Positions 46,414-55,140 of a stretch of DNA of 64,000 nt are shown here, piece after piece (positions within the stretch are counted from its first letter, which is position 1; each line of letters starts with the position of its first letter). A program made the position numbers and the translations under genes. The notes under the pieces are model-generated. The model did no database searches. It was not told the origin of the DNA and saw only the letters and a program-made list of their open reading frames with translations. This DNA comes from Streptomyces umbrinus (lineage in GTDB: Bacteria > Actinomycetota > Actinomycetes > Streptomycetales > Streptomycetaceae): the NCBI RefSeq assembly GCF_030817415.1, contig NZ_JAUSZI010000002.1, forward strand, positions 5,332,001 to 5,396,000, written 5' to 3'.

Positions 46414-46497
46414 CGGCCGACCGGCCGACCGGCCGACCGGCCGACGGCCTCGGCCGACAGCTCCGTCATCTACGTCATCTACGTCATCTACGTCATC
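46414..46497. repeat. Two short tandem repeat arrays
   Basis: Four exact copies of CGGCCGAC at 46414-46445, then three copies of CGTCATCTA at 46464-46490 plus a partial fourth. Both lie in the 175-bp gap before the deazaflavin-dependent nitroreductase gene (46523). Such arrays change length easily by slippage and could alter leader folding or promoter spacing. Confidence 0.85.
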
Positions 46498-46522
46498 GTC
46501 CAGGACGAGGATCCACAACGAC

Positions 46523-46918
46523 ATGTCGCGCTACCACGAGACCAAGTTCCGCGTCATCACGAAGATCCAGCGGTGGGTCGCCAACCCGGTGTCCAGACTG
46601 CTGCCGTTCCAGACGCTGTTGGAGACCACCGGACGCAAGTCGGGGCTGCCGCGGCGGACTCCGGTCGGCGGGCGGCGGGTCGGCCAGGAGTTCTGGATCG
46701 TGTCCGAGTACGGCGAGAAGTCGCAGTACGTAAGGAACATCCAGGCGAACCCGAGCGTCCGGGTCCGCGACAAGGGCCGGTGGCACCACGGCACCGCCCA
46801 CCTGCTGCACAAGGACGACGCCCGCACCCGGCTGAAGTCCCTCCCGCGCATGAACAGCGCCGCGGTCCGAGCGGTCGGCACGAACCTGCTGACAGTGCGG
46901 GTGGATCTGACCGACTGA
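46523..46918 (+). CDS. Deazaflavin (F420)-dependent nitroreductase family protein (Ddn-like)
   Basis: 131 aa, single split beta-barrel. Characteristic segments are LLETTGRKSGLPRRTPV and the cofactor-binding WIVSEYGEKSQYVRNIQANP. Ddn-type proteins use reduced F420 to reduce quinones or nitro compounds. It lies downstream of the MDR oxidoreductase on the same strand but is separated by tandem repeats. With fbiC in the window the cofactor is available. The substrate is unknown. Confidence 0.87.
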   Translation: MSRYHETKFRVITKIQRWVANPVSRLLPFQTLLETTGRKSGLPRRTPVGGRRVGQEFWIVSEYGEKSQYVRNIQANPSVRVRDKGRWHHGTAHLLHKDDARTRLKSLPRMNSAAVRAVGTNLLTVRVDLTD

Positions 46919-46951
46919 GGGACCCCACCCTCCTACGCCGGGCGAAACCGG

Positions 46952-48613
46952 CTAGGCCGCCCCCCGCCAGACCGTCAAGTCCCCGGACACGAAACCGCTG
47001 TCCGGCAGGGCGGTCGACTTCACATCGACCACGAACAGAGCGATGTCTCCGGAGGGGTGTTCGAAGCAGATCTCGCTGCCGGCCGCCACAATGGCGAGCG
47101 GGAGCCTGTGGTCGGCGTCGGCGAGGGTTGCGCGACAGGATTCCAGGGTGGCACCCGGCTTCTCGGAAGGCACCCAGTCGATCAGACTCGTGTCGCTCTC
47201 CAGCGCGCAGGTCTGCCCGCAGACGAAGCGGATGTCCGCCTTGCGTTCCTTGGCGCTCCTGTCGTCCTTGACGTCTTTGGCGTCCTTGAGGAAGCGGTAG
47301 GGATCCTTCATGTCCAGGGGTATCGTCGCGTTCAGCATCTGCACGGGGTACGCGATCGGTTTCGGCGGCTCGGACGCGGTCGAGGAGGGGCGTGAACCTC
47401 CTGATGTCCGGCCCCCGGCTCCCGACCCCGAGGACGCCCCGGACGTCGATGAGGAAGTCGACGACCGTGCCGAGGACTCCTGACCGGACGTCGAGGACTC
47501 GGCCGAGTTCCGGTCGCGGAGCCGGTCCGACATGTCCAGGGTCGTCCATGCCACACCCGCCGACAGCAGCGCACCCACCGTCACGACGGCCGAGAACACC
47601 CTGGTACGCCGTCGGCGGGCCCGCCGCTCGTCCGGCACCGTCGGCTGCGGACGCCGCTGCAGTTGCGGCTGCTGGAGCAACGGCGTCGTGTGCACCGGGG
47701 TCGGGTGGGGAACCGGGGACGGAACCGTCACCTCCGGCCCCATGACCTCCCGCCAGACGGCCGGCCCGGCGCCCGCGTCGGCATCCCGGCCCAGCCGCTG
47801 CCGGCACCACTCGACGATCTCCGCCGGAGTGGCCCGCTCCCCCGGATCGGCCGCGAGGCACCGGGCCATCAGCGGACGGAGCTGCTCGGGCAGCAAGGAC
47901 AGGTCAGGTTCCGAGTGCACGATCCGGTACAGCACGCCGACCGAGTTGCCGTCCCCGTACAACGGCTCACCCAGCGCGGCGAACGCCGCTGTCTGGCCGA
48001 GCGCGAACACGTCGGTCGCCGCCGTGACCTCACCCCCGGACGCCTGCTCGGGAGCCATGAACTGGGGCGTGCCGACGGTGGCTCCCGTGGCTGTGTGCGA
48101 AGTGACGCCGGAGGCCAGCGAGATGCCGAAGTCGATCACCCGCGGCCCGTCGGCGGCCAGCAGCACGTTGGACGGCTTCAGGTCCCGGTGCACGATTCCC
48201 GCGGCATGGATGGCCCCCAGGGCCTCTGCCACCCCTGCCATCAGCCACAGCACTGCCGGTACCGGCAGTGGTCCGCGCCGGGCGACGGACTCCGCCAGCG
48301 AGGGGCCGGGCACGTACAGCGTGGCCAGCCAGGGCGGTACAGCATCCGCGTCGCCGTCGATCAGCTCCGCGGTGTACGCGCCCCGGACCCGCTGGGCCGC
48401 CTTTATCTCCCTGCGGAACCCCCGCCGGAAGATCGGGTCGTCGGCCAGCTCCGGCCGGATCACCTTGATCGCCACCGGTCGGCCGCCCTGGGTGTGCGAC
48501 AGGTAGACCCGGCCCATGCCTCCCGCGCCGAGCCGGGCGGCGAGGCGATAGCCGGCCACCATGGGCGGATCGTCCGCCTGCAGTGGCTGGAACACCTCAG
48601 TCGCGTGGTCCAT
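46952..48613 (-). CDS. Ser/Thr protein kinase with single membrane helix
   Basis: 553 aa. The kinase domain (about residues 20-275) has GAGGMGRVY, VAIKVI, HRDLKPSN, DFGIS and APEQ. A proline/glutamine linker and a basic RRARRRRTR precede a membrane helix (about 343-360). A Ser/Gly-rich spacer then leads to an exterior domain of about 130 residues with four cysteines (VCGQTCALE, SCRATL, ICFEHP). The exterior part has no recognised family and may be the sensor. It stands alone, convergent with the Ddn-like gene. Confidence 0.9.
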   Translation of the reverse strand: MDHATEVFQPLQADDPPMVAGYRLAARLGAGGMGRVYLSHTQGGRPVAIKVIRPELADDPIFRRGFRREIKAAQRVRGAYTAELIDGDADAVPPWLATLYVPGPSLAESVARRGPLPVPAVLWLMAGVAEALGAIHAAGIVHRDLKPSNVLLAADGPRVIDFGISLASGVTSHTATGATVGTPQFMAPEQASGGEVTAATDVFALGQTAAFAALGEPLYGDGNSVGVLYRIVHSEPDLSLLPEQLRPLMARCLAADPGERATPAEIVEWCRQRLGRDADAGAGPAVWREVMGPEVTVPSPVPHPTPVHTTPLLQQPQLQRRPQPTVPDERRARRRRTRVFSAVVTVGALLSAGVAWTTLDMSDRLRDRNSAESSTSGQESSARSSTSSSTSGASSGSGAGGRTSGGSRPSSTASEPPKPIAYPVQMLNATIPLDMKDPYRFLKDAKDVKDDRSAKERKADIRFVCGQTCALESDTSLIDWVPSEKPGATLESCRATLADADHRLPLAIVAAGSEICFEHPSGDIALFVVDVKSTALPDSGFVSGDLTVWRGAA

Positions 48614-48799
48614 CGGCCCTCGTCCCCCACCCGCCGGTCGGAGCGGCAGGCTCGGTACTCGGCCACCCCGTCAAGATCGTACGAACTGGGAATTCAAGCA
48701 CGCCGGCGCCGAATTCGTGACCGAGTTCGAGAGTCGCCCCGGCTTTCCCGCGAAGGTCGTCGGGTCCGGCAGGGGGAGGAGACGGGAGAGGAGAGCCGC

Positions 48800-49576
48800 C
48801 TAACTCCGGGGGGCGTTCGAGATCCGGTTCAGCCACTCCGTGAGCAGGGCGTCCTCGGCGGGGCTGAGCACCGGGGCCGGGGCCTGGCGGAGGAGGGCGT
48901 TGAGACGGGCCGCCGTGGCGGGGAGACGGGACCCGTCCGCCTCGCTCGTCGCCGCCGTCCGCGCCGTGTCCGCCTCGGGAGCCGAGGGATCGGGAGCCGA
49001 GGGATCGGGGGTGGCCGTCGGAGCCGTCATCACGTCCGGGGTGAAGACCATGGTGTGCACCGAGTCCCGTACGCGGCGGGACACCGACTCGTCGGTGAAC
49101 GTCGCCGGGCGGGAGACCAGCATCAATGCCACGCCGACGTTCGCGGACATGATGATCTGGGCGGCCAGCTCGGGGGCGAGACGCAACTTGCCCTGTTCCG
49201 CGGCCCGTTGGAGGTCCCCCGTGAGGATGCGGTGGGACTCCAGGGCCGCCGCCGGGGGCGTACGCATCGCCGGGGAGTGCATCAGGCGGTACAGGTTCGG
49301 GTTGTGCAGGGCGAACTCGACGTGGGTGTCCCAGCCGTCCCGCAGGTCCTGGACGGGATCCGTGCCGGGGGCGCGGTCGCGCTTGGTCGCGAGGTACTTG
49401 TCCCAGCCGTGGTCGACGACCGCCGACAGGAGTCCCTCCTTGTCCCCGAAGTGGCGGTAGAGGGCGGGGGCGCCGACCCCTGCCGCCTCGCACACGGCCC
49501 GGGTGGAGACGTCCCCGTCCGGCGACTCGGCGACGAGGGCCGCCGTCACTTCGAGAATGCGCGCTTTCGTACTCAC
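48800..49576 (-). CDS. TetR/AcrR-family regulator
   Basis: 258 aa from GTG 49576; an in-frame upstream extension to 49645 is possible. The helix-turn-helix has VSTRAVCEAAGVGAPALYRHFGDKEGL. The ligand-binding part contains NPNLYRLMHSPAMRT. A Pro/Ala/Asp-rich insertion lies near residues 185-210. Two SDR genes lie just upstream on the same strand. A near-copy of the TAGCGnCGCTA palindrome, found twice before the SDR pair, sits 3 bp upstream of this start (49579-49589), which suggests autoregulation. Confidence 0.87.
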   Translation of the reverse strand: MSTKARILEVTAALVAESPDGDVSTRAVCEAAGVGAPALYRHFGDKEGLLSAVVDHGWDKYLATKRDRAPGTDPVQDLRDGWDTHVEFALHNPNLYRLMHSPAMRTPPAAALESHRILTGDLQRAAEQGKLRLAPELAAQIIMSANVGVALMLVSRPATFTDESVSRRVRDSVHTMVFTPDVMTAPTATPDPSAPDPSAPEADTARTAATSEADGSRLPATAARLNALLRQAPAPVLSPAEDALLTEWLNRISNAPRS

Positions 49577-49578
49577 GG

Positions 49579-49589
49579 GAGCGACGCTA
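49579..49589. promoter_or_regulatory. Candidate operator GAGCGACGCTA before the TetR gene
   Basis: Matches the palindrome TAGCGACGCTA (51422-51432) at 10 of 11 positions and lies immediately upstream of the TetR start. It could be the autoregulatory site of this repressor. It is a single near-copy, so the call is moderate. Confidence 0.5.
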
Positions 49590-49641
49590 ACCGACGAGGT
49601 CCGGGTCGAGGCGGGGCGGGCCGATGTCGTGCGGGCCGGGG

Positions 49642-50541
49642 TCACGCGGCCGTCCCGTGCGGGGCGAGGAGGTCGTCCAGGCCTATGCGGGTCAGGAACT
49701 CGGCGCGGATGCGGTCCGCGACCCGGCTGACCTCCTCCGACCCGTCGTTCGCCGGGTCGACGTGGACCCGGAAGGGCCGCTCGCCGAGCGGGGAGCCGAC
49801 GACCTCGACGATCGCGTCGGCCACCAGGGACGCGGGGGCGTCGGCGGGCGCGAGGGCGGCGAGGCGCTGGGCGACCTGGTCCATCAGGCCCGCGTACCGC
49901 TCCTCGTACGCGGGCAGGACCGCCTGCTCGGCGGGGTGGCCGCCGGTCGCGAAGTGGTTGGTGCCGGAGGTGAAGGCGCCGGGCACGACGATGGTCGTCT
50001 CTATGCCGAAGCGGGCCAGCTCGGCGGCGTACGACACTGCGAGCGCGTCCATCGCGGCCTTCGCGGCGAAGTACGGCGCGAGGTAGGGCGGGGTGCCGCC
50101 CCGGGTCGAGGTCGAGCCGATCCAGAGCACGAGGCCGTGCTCCTGGGCCCGCAGGTGGGGCAGGGCGGAGCGGTTGACCCGCTGGGTGCCCAGCACGTTC
50201 GTGTCGTACACCGCGGCCAGTTCCTCCGGGGTGAAGGCCTCGGTCGGGCCGGTCACCATGTGGCCCGCGTTGTGGACGACCACGTCCAGCGCGCCGGCCC
50301 CGGACAGGACCGTGGCGACGGCGGCGTCCGCGGACTCCTGCGAGAGGACGTCCAACTCGACCGTCCGCAGGTCGACTTGATGCTCGGCCGCGTACGCCTC
50401 GGCCTCCGCGACCCGGCTCGCGTTGCGCCCTGCCGTGTCGCGCATCGCCGCGTAGACCGTATGACCCGCGTCGGCCAGTGCCCGCGCGGCGAGCGCACCG
50501 AATCCCGAACCGGCACCCGTGATGACGATCGTCTTGCCCAT
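49642..50541 (-). CDS. SDR family oxidoreductase
   Basis: 299 aa. The nucleotide motif is TGAGSGFG at residues 8-15, then VHNAGH. The catalytic serine is in IGSTSTRGG and the YxxxK motif reads YFAAK. The C-terminal extension (about residues 245-299) is longer than in minimal SDRs. It lies between the second SDR (62 bp upstream) and the TetR gene, and all three may be cotranscribed. The substrate is unknown. Confidence 0.92.
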   Translation of the reverse strand: MGKTIVITGAGSGFGALAARALADAGHTVYAAMRDTAGRNASRVAEAEAYAAEHQVDLRTVELDVLSQESADAAVATVLSGAGALDVVVHNAGHMVTGPTEAFTPEELAAVYDTNVLGTQRVNRSALPHLRAQEHGLVLWIGSTSTRGGTPPYLAPYFAAKAAMDALAVSYAAELARFGIETTIVVPGAFTSGTNHFATGGHPAEQAVLPAYEERYAGLMDQVAQRLAALAPADAPASLVADAIVEVVGSPLGERPFRVHVDPANDGSEEVSRVADRIRAEFLTRIGLDDLLAPHGTAA

Positions 50542-50602
50542 GACGGAACTCCTGAGGAGAGAAGGGGGAAGGTGGAAGGTGAAAAGGAGTGGGACGGGGG
50601 GC

Positions 50603-51352
50603 TTACGCGATGCCGCCGTTGGCGCGGAGCACCTGGCCGTTGACCCAGCGGCCGGCCGGGCCGGCGAGGAAGGACACGACTCCGGCGATGTCGTTCGGTG
50701 TGCCGAGGCGCTCCAGCGGCGGCTGGGCGGCCATCCGCGCGATGGTCTCCTCGTCCTTGCCGTCCAGGAACAGGGCGGTGGCGGTCGGGCCGGGGGCCAC
50801 CGCGTTCACCGTGATGTCCCGGCCGCGCACCTCGCGGGCGAGGATCAGCGTCATGGCCTCGACGGCGCCCTTGCTGGCGGCGTACGCGCTGTAGCCGGGG
50901 ATGGCGAGGGCCAGCACGGAGCTGGAGAAGTTGATGACCGCGCCGCCCTCGCGCAGCCGGCGCACGGCCTGCTGGTCGACGACGAACGTGCCGCGGATGT
51001 TCGTGCGGTGCATCCGGTCGAGGGCGTCGAGGTCGAAGTCGGCGAGCGGGGCCAGTGTCATGACACCGGCCGCGTGGACGACGACGTCGACCCCGCCGTA
51101 CGTCGCCTCCGCGGCGTCGAAGAGCGCCGCCACCTCGGTCTCGTCCGCCACGTCGGCCCGGAAGGCGAGCGCCCGCCCGCCCGCCTCGGTGATCGCTGCG
51201 ACGGTCTTGTCGGCCTCGGCCTGATTCCCGGCGAAGTTCACGACGACCGCGAAGCCGTCCCTTGCGAGCCTCTCCGCGGTCTCGCGGCCGATACCGCGGG
51301 ATCCGCCGGTGACGACCGCTACGCGGGGGGTGGTGGGCTGCTCGTCGCTCAT
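50603..51352 (-). CDS. SDR family oxidoreductase (FabG-like)
   Basis: 249 aa classical SDR. TGGSRGIG is at residues 16-23, followed by VHAAGV, a catalytic Ser in FSSSVLA, and YAASK. The C-terminus ends in VNGQVLRANGGIA, typical of 3-oxoacyl-ACP-reductase-like enzymes. It is the first gene of the minus-strand group that ends with the TetR regulator. The upstream region carries an array of TAGCGnCGCTA palindromes. The substrate is unknown. Confidence 0.92.
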   Translation of the reverse strand: MSDEQPTTPRVAVVTGGSRGIGRETAERLARDGFAVVVNFAGNQAEADKTVAAITEAGGRALAFRADVADETEVAALFDAAEATYGGVDVVVHAAGVMTLAPLADFDLDALDRMHRTNIRGTFVVDQQAVRRLREGGAVINFSSSVLALAIPGYSAYAASKGAVEAMTLILAREVRGRDITVNAVAPGPTATALFLDGKDEETIARMAAQPPLERLGTPNDIAGVVSFLAGPAGRWVNGQVLRANGGIA

Positions 51353-51398
51353 GACGGTGCTCCTGTCGTGGCGGGGGAGCGTGTTTCGCTCCCGACAG

Positions 51399-51457
51399 AA
51401 GCAACGCTAACACTGATTCGATAGCGACGCTACCCCTGACCGTAGCGCCGCTACGGT
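51399..51457. promoter_or_regulatory. Array of TAGCGnCGCTA palindromes
   Basis: Two exact sites, TAGCGACGCTA (51422-51432) and a longer perfect dyad ACCGTAGCGCCGCTACGGT (51439-51457) holding TAGCGCCGCTA. A weaker copy AAGCAACGCTA lies at 51399-51409. Centres are about 21-23 bp apart, that is two helical turns, suiting cooperative repressor dimers. They lie 47-105 bp upstream of the SDR start (51352), where its promoter should be. Confidence 0.65.
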
Positions 51458-51509
51458 GTCGTGGTCCGGACGAGGTCTCGCCCCCGCCGCCCCTACCCGT
51501 TCCCGTCCC

Positions 51510-51526
51510 CTGGGGCTGCGCCCCAG
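51510..51526. terminator. Short GC hairpin
   Basis: CTGGGGC-TGC-GCCCCAG, a 7-bp stem with a 3-nt loop, in the 424-bp region between the SDR promoter and the ALDH stop. It is a common Streptomyces extragenic hairpin and may stop transcription leaving the ALDH operon. Confidence 0.5.
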
Positions 51527-51540
51527 ACCCCGCCTCATTC

Positions 51541-51597
51541 GGGTGCGGGTTGTGTGTGGCTGGTCGCGCAGTTCCCCGCGCCCCTTACGGGGCGCCC
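51541..51597. repeat. Extragenic GC-rich repeat, copy 5
   Basis: GGGTGCGGGTTGTGTGTGG followed by CTGGTCGCGCAGTTCCCCGCG and a CCCCTTACGGGG hairpin. It is the same repeat family as at 2171 and 38441. It lies downstream of the minus-strand ALDH gene. Confidence 0.75.
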
Positions 51598-51672
51598 CCC
51601 TGCAGCCAAGTCCCGCACCGGCCGGCCCGTCCTGCGTTTGAGGACGAGCGCGTTCAGCGCGATACCGGGGGT

Positions 51673-51691
51673 CTGGGGGCGGAGCCCCCAG
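51673..51691. terminator. Hairpin terminator-like repeat CTGGGGGC-GGA-GCCCCCAG
   Basis: Perfect 8-bp stem with a 3-nt loop, 86 bp beyond the ALDH stop. It belongs to a second widespread Streptomyces extragenic hairpin type and is probably the terminator of the minus-strand catabolic operon. Confidence 0.6.
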
Positions 51692-51776
51692 AAAGGGACG
51701 ATGGGGTCCCCCCGCTCGAGCGAAGCCGAGAGTGGGGGAGGGTAGGGGCGGCGGGGGCGAGATCGGATCAGTCGGA

Positions 51777-53228
51777 TCAGCCCGGCCACACCAGTGACTG
51801 GAGTTCCGAGTACGCGTGCAGGGCGTACGAGCCGACATCTCGGCCCACCCCGCTCTGCTTGAAGCCGCCGAACGGCGCCTCCATGTTGCGGCCGACCGTG
51901 TTGACGCCGACGCCGCCGGCCCGCAGCTGCCGGGCCACGCGGAAGGCGCGGGCGACGTCGCCGGACCAGACGTAGTCGATGAGGCCGTAGTCGCTGTCGT
52001 TGGCGAGGGCGACGGCCTCCTCCTCGTCGTCGAAGGGGAGGACCACGACGACCGGCCCGAAGATCTCCTCGCGGACGACCCGCATGTCGGGCGTGCAGTC
52101 GGCGAGGAGGGCCGGGGCGACGTAGAAACCCCGGTCGGACGGCGGCCGTTCACCGCCCGCGACCACCCGCGCCCCCTCCTTGCGCCCCAGTTCGACGTAC
52201 GACTCGATCCGGTCCCGGTGGGCCGCGGAGATCACCGGTCCGACGACCGTGCCGTCCGCGCGCGGGTCACCCACCTTCAAGTAACCGGCGTACGCCGCCA
52301 GTTGGGCCACCAACCGGTCGTACACCGTCCGCTGCGCGAGCACCCTCGTCGGGGCCGTGCAGATCTGGCCGCTGTAGAAGGAGAAGGTGGTTCCGATACC
52401 CCGGACCGCCGACTCCAGGTCCGCGTCCTCGAAGACGACCGCCGCGCCCTTCCCGCCCAGCTCCATCAACTGCCGTTTCATACCGCGCCCGCACACCTCG
52501 GCGATACGCCGACCGACGGCGGTCGAGCCGGTGAAGCTCACCATGTCGACGTCGTCCGAGTCGACGGCCGCCTCACCGACCTCCGCGCGCGAACCGCTGA
52601 CGACGTTCACGACCCCGGGCGGCACGCCCGCGGCCTCCAGCGCCTGAGCCATCCGGTACACGGACAGCGGGTCCTGCGGCGCGGGCTTCACGACGACCGT
52701 GTTGCCCATCGCGAGCGCCGGGGCGATCTTGCCTGCCGGGTTCGCCCAGGGGTTGTTGTACGAGGTGATGCAGGTGACCACGCCCACGGGCTGGCGCACA
52801 GCCAGGGCACCCATCACGGCCGCCCTGCCGAACGGGCCCGCCTCGTTGATCTGCGGGGGCAACGGCTCCTCGACGGGCTCCACGCGCGCGTACCGCTGGA
52901 AACGGGCCGCCCCCACACCCACCTGCATCCCGCGCGCGGTGCCGGTCGTGGCTCCGGTCTCGGCCTGGGCGAGTTCGGCGTACGGGACGAGGTTGCGCCG
53001 GATCTCCTCGGCCGCCCGGCTGAGGACGGCGGCCCGCTCCTCGGGTGTCGTGCGCGACCATGCCCGGAAGGCCTCGCGGGCCGCCGCGGCCGCCGCGTGC
53101 ACCTGATCCCGCGAGGCCTCCGGAGCCAGCCCGACGACATCCTCGGTCGCCGGGTCGATCACCTCGTAGTGGCCGCCGTCCGGCTCCACCCACGAGCCGC
53201 CGATGAACAGCCGCTGTTCGTCCGTCAC
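51777..53228 (-). CDS. Aldehyde dehydrogenase (NAD(P)+-dependent)
   Basis: 483 aa from GTG 53228; an ATG 7 codons upstream (53249) is an alternative. The ALDH superfamily general base Glu is in MELGGKGA, the nucleophile Cys in SGQICTAPTR, and the oxyanion Asn in TSYNNPWANP. The conserved EEIFGPVV and NRNMEAPFGGFKQSG-like end (MEAPFGGFKQSGVGR) are present. It oxidises an aldehyde to an acid. It is the last gene of a minus-strand set (SDR, LLM, amidohydrolase, ALDH) that looks like an alcohol-to-acid catabolic route. Confidence 0.93.
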   Translation of the reverse strand: MTDEQRLFIGGSWVEPDGGHYEVIDPATEDVVGLAPEASRDQVHAAAAAAREAFRAWSRTTPEERAAVLSRAAEEIRRNLVPYAELAQAETGATTGTARGMQVGVGAARFQRYARVEPVEEPLPPQINEAGPFGRAAVMGALAVRQPVGVVTCITSYNNPWANPAGKIAPALAMGNTVVVKPAPQDPLSVYRMAQALEAAGVPPGVVNVVSGSRAEVGEAAVDSDDVDMVSFTGSTAVGRRIAEVCGRGMKRQLMELGGKGAAVVFEDADLESAVRGIGTTFSFYSGQICTAPTRVLAQRTVYDRLVAQLAAYAGYLKVGDPRADGTVVGPVISAAHRDRIESYVELGRKEGARVVAGGERPPSDRGFYVAPALLADCTPDMRVVREEIFGPVVVVLPFDDEEEAVALANDSDYGLIDYVWSGDVARAFRVARQLRAGGVGVNTVGRNMEAPFGGFKQSGVGRDVGSYALHAYSELQSLVWPG

Positions 53229-53274
53229 TTGGCCCCCAACGCCCGCCACCGCCGCAACCGCCGTCGTCGGCGCG

Positions 53275-55008
53275 TCACTTCGTGCTCACCGTGCGCGTGT
53301 CCCGGCCCGACCGCAGCACCTTGCCCGGTACGGCACCGGTTACCACGTCGCCCCGTATCGCCTCGACTCCGTTGACCCAGACGGCCGTTATGCCGATCGC
53401 CTTCGAGTCGAGGCGCGGGCTGTCTCCCGGCAGGTCGTGCACCAGGGTGGCCTTGCCGGCGTCGATGCGGTCCGGGTCGAAGAGCACGAGGTCCGCATGG
53501 AAACCCTCCGCGATCCGTCCGCGCTCGCGCAGCCCGAAGAGCCGCGCCGGGTCGTCCGTGAGCATCTTCACGGCCTGCTCGAGAGTCGTCAGCTTCCGGC
53601 CCCGCAGACAGTCCCCGATGAACCGGGTCGTGTACGGCGCCCCGCACATGCGGTCCAGATGGGCGCCCGCGTCCGAGCCGCCGAGCATCACGTCCTCGTG
53701 CCGCCACGTCTCCTGGCGCAGCGACCAGGAGTCGGGGTCGTTGTCGGTCGGCATGGGCCAAAGGACCGTACGCATACTGTCGTTGGCGCAGATCTCGATG
53801 ATGCACTCGAAGGGCTCCTGGCCGCGCTCGGCCGCGATGTCCCGTACGACGCGCCCGGTCAGCCCCTCGTTCTCCGTGCTGTAGGTGTCGCCGATGACGT
53901 ACCGCCCGAAGTCGGCGAGGCGCCGGAAGACACCGGCCTCCTTGGAGTCGGCCCGCCGCAGCATCTCGCGCCGGACGGCGGGATCCCGCAGCTTCGCGAT
54001 CCGCTCGGGCACGGGAAGGCCGAGCACTTCCCCCCACCCGGGTATCAGGTTCAGCGCGCAGAAGGTACCGAGCGACATGTTCATCGGCGTGAGGATCGGC
54101 ATCGTCAGCGCCACGATCCGCCCACCGGCCTTACGGGCCCGCTCACTTGCCGCCAGCTGACGCGGGACGCGCTCCGGTACGGCGGCGTCGATCGTCAGGA
54201 CGTTCCAGTTCAGCGGACGGCCCGCCGCCGCGCTCATCTCCACGAACAGATCGATCTCGTCGTCGCTGAACTGGTCGAGACAGCCCGCCACGATGGCCTC
54301 GATCTGCGTGCCCTCGTGATCGCCCACCGCCTGGGAGAGCGCGAGCAGTTCGGCGGGCTTGGCGTGCCGTGAGGCGACCGGCTTCCCGTCCCCGTCGGAG
54401 TGGGTGGAGGACTGTGTCGTGGACAGTCCCCAGGCACCGGACTCCATCGCCTCGTGGAAGAGCGCGAGCATCTGATCCAACTGCTCGGGCGTGGGCTGCC
54501 CGCCGACGGCATCCGGCCCCATCACATACCGCCTGAGCGCACAATGCCCCACCATGAAGCCCGCGTTGACCGCGATCCGCCCCTCCAGGGCATCCAGATA
54601 CTCCCCGAAGGAATGCCAGCTCCACGGCGCGCCCTCCTCCAGCGCGACCAGTGACATCCCCTCGACCTTCGACATCATCCGCCGCGTGTAGTCGGCATCC
54701 TCGGGACGCGACGGATTCAAGGGCGCGAGCGTAAATCCGCAGTTGCCACCGGCCACCGTCGTCACCCCGTGGTTGAGAGAGGGCGTCGCATACGGGTCCC
54801 AGAAGAGCTGCGCGTCGTAGTGGGTGTGGGGGTCGACGAACCCGGGCGCGAGTACGAGCCCACTCGCGTCCTCACTCGTACGCGCCTCCTCGGTGACCTG
54901 GCCGCCGATCACGGCGATCCGCCCGTCCCGTATCCCCACATCGGCGATAAAGGCGGGCCCACCCGACCCATCGACGACGGTCACGCCTTTGATCAGATGG
55001 TCAAGCAC
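53275..55008 (-). CDS. N-acyl-D-amino-acid deacylase-like amidohydrolase
   Basis: 577 aa. Amidohydrolase superfamily TIM barrel with metal motif DPHTHYD near residue 60 and AGGNCGFTLAP, where the Cys matches the zinc ligand of D-aminoacylases. A catalytic Asp lies in LGGSDAGAHLDR. The N-terminal and C-terminal beta strands form the usual composite sandwich. It hydrolyses an amide or cyclic amide bond; actinobacterial relatives are common near LLM and SDR genes, with unknown substrates. It lies 46 bp upstream of the ALDH gene and downstream of the LLM gene. Confidence 0.88.
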   Translation of the reverse strand: MLDHLIKGVTVVDGSGGPAFIADVGIRDGRIAVIGGQVTEEARTSEDASGLVLAPGFVDPHTHYDAQLFWDPYATPSLNHGVTTVAGGNCGFTLAPLNPSRPEDADYTRRMMSKVEGMSLVALEEGAPWSWHSFGEYLDALEGRIAVNAGFMVGHCALRRYVMGPDAVGGQPTPEQLDQMLALFHEAMESGAWGLSTTQSSTHSDGDGKPVASRHAKPAELLALSQAVGDHEGTQIEAIVAGCLDQFSDDEIDLFVEMSAAAGRPLNWNVLTIDAAVPERVPRQLAASERARKAGGRIVALTMPILTPMNMSLGTFCALNLIPGWGEVLGLPVPERIAKLRDPAVRREMLRRADSKEAGVFRRLADFGRYVIGDTYSTENEGLTGRVVRDIAAERGQEPFECIIEICANDSMRTVLWPMPTDNDPDSWSLRQETWRHEDVMLGGSDAGAHLDRMCGAPYTTRFIGDCLRGRKLTTLEQAVKMLTDDPARLFGLRERGRIAEGFHADLVLFDPDRIDAGKATLVHDLPGDSPRLDSKAIGITAVWVNGVEAIRGDVVTGAVPGKVLRSGRDTRTVSTK

Positions 55009-55058
55009 GACGAAACCCTTCTCTCCCTGAGCCTTCTGGCATCCGAGTCACGACTTAC

Positions 55059-55131
55059 TCAGGGGCGCGGGGCTGTGACATTTACGGCTGCGCCGTGTGG
55101 GCGCGACCAGCCACGTGCAACCCGCACCCGC
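55059..55131. repeat. Extragenic GC-rich repeat, copy 6 (reverse orientation)
   Basis: A reversed and diverged copy: CAGGGGCGCGGGGCTGTGAC, then GGCGCGACCAGCCACG and CAACCCGCACCCG. It lies in the 132-bp gap between the LLM and amidohydrolase genes of the same strand, so it is not only at convergent ends. Confidence 0.6.
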
Positions 55132-55140
55132 CGACGATCC

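Noticed and set aside
46464..46497. Tandem CGTCATCTA units as a possible CRISPR array
   Set aside because: Units are directly adjacent 9-mers with no spacers and there are no cas genes.
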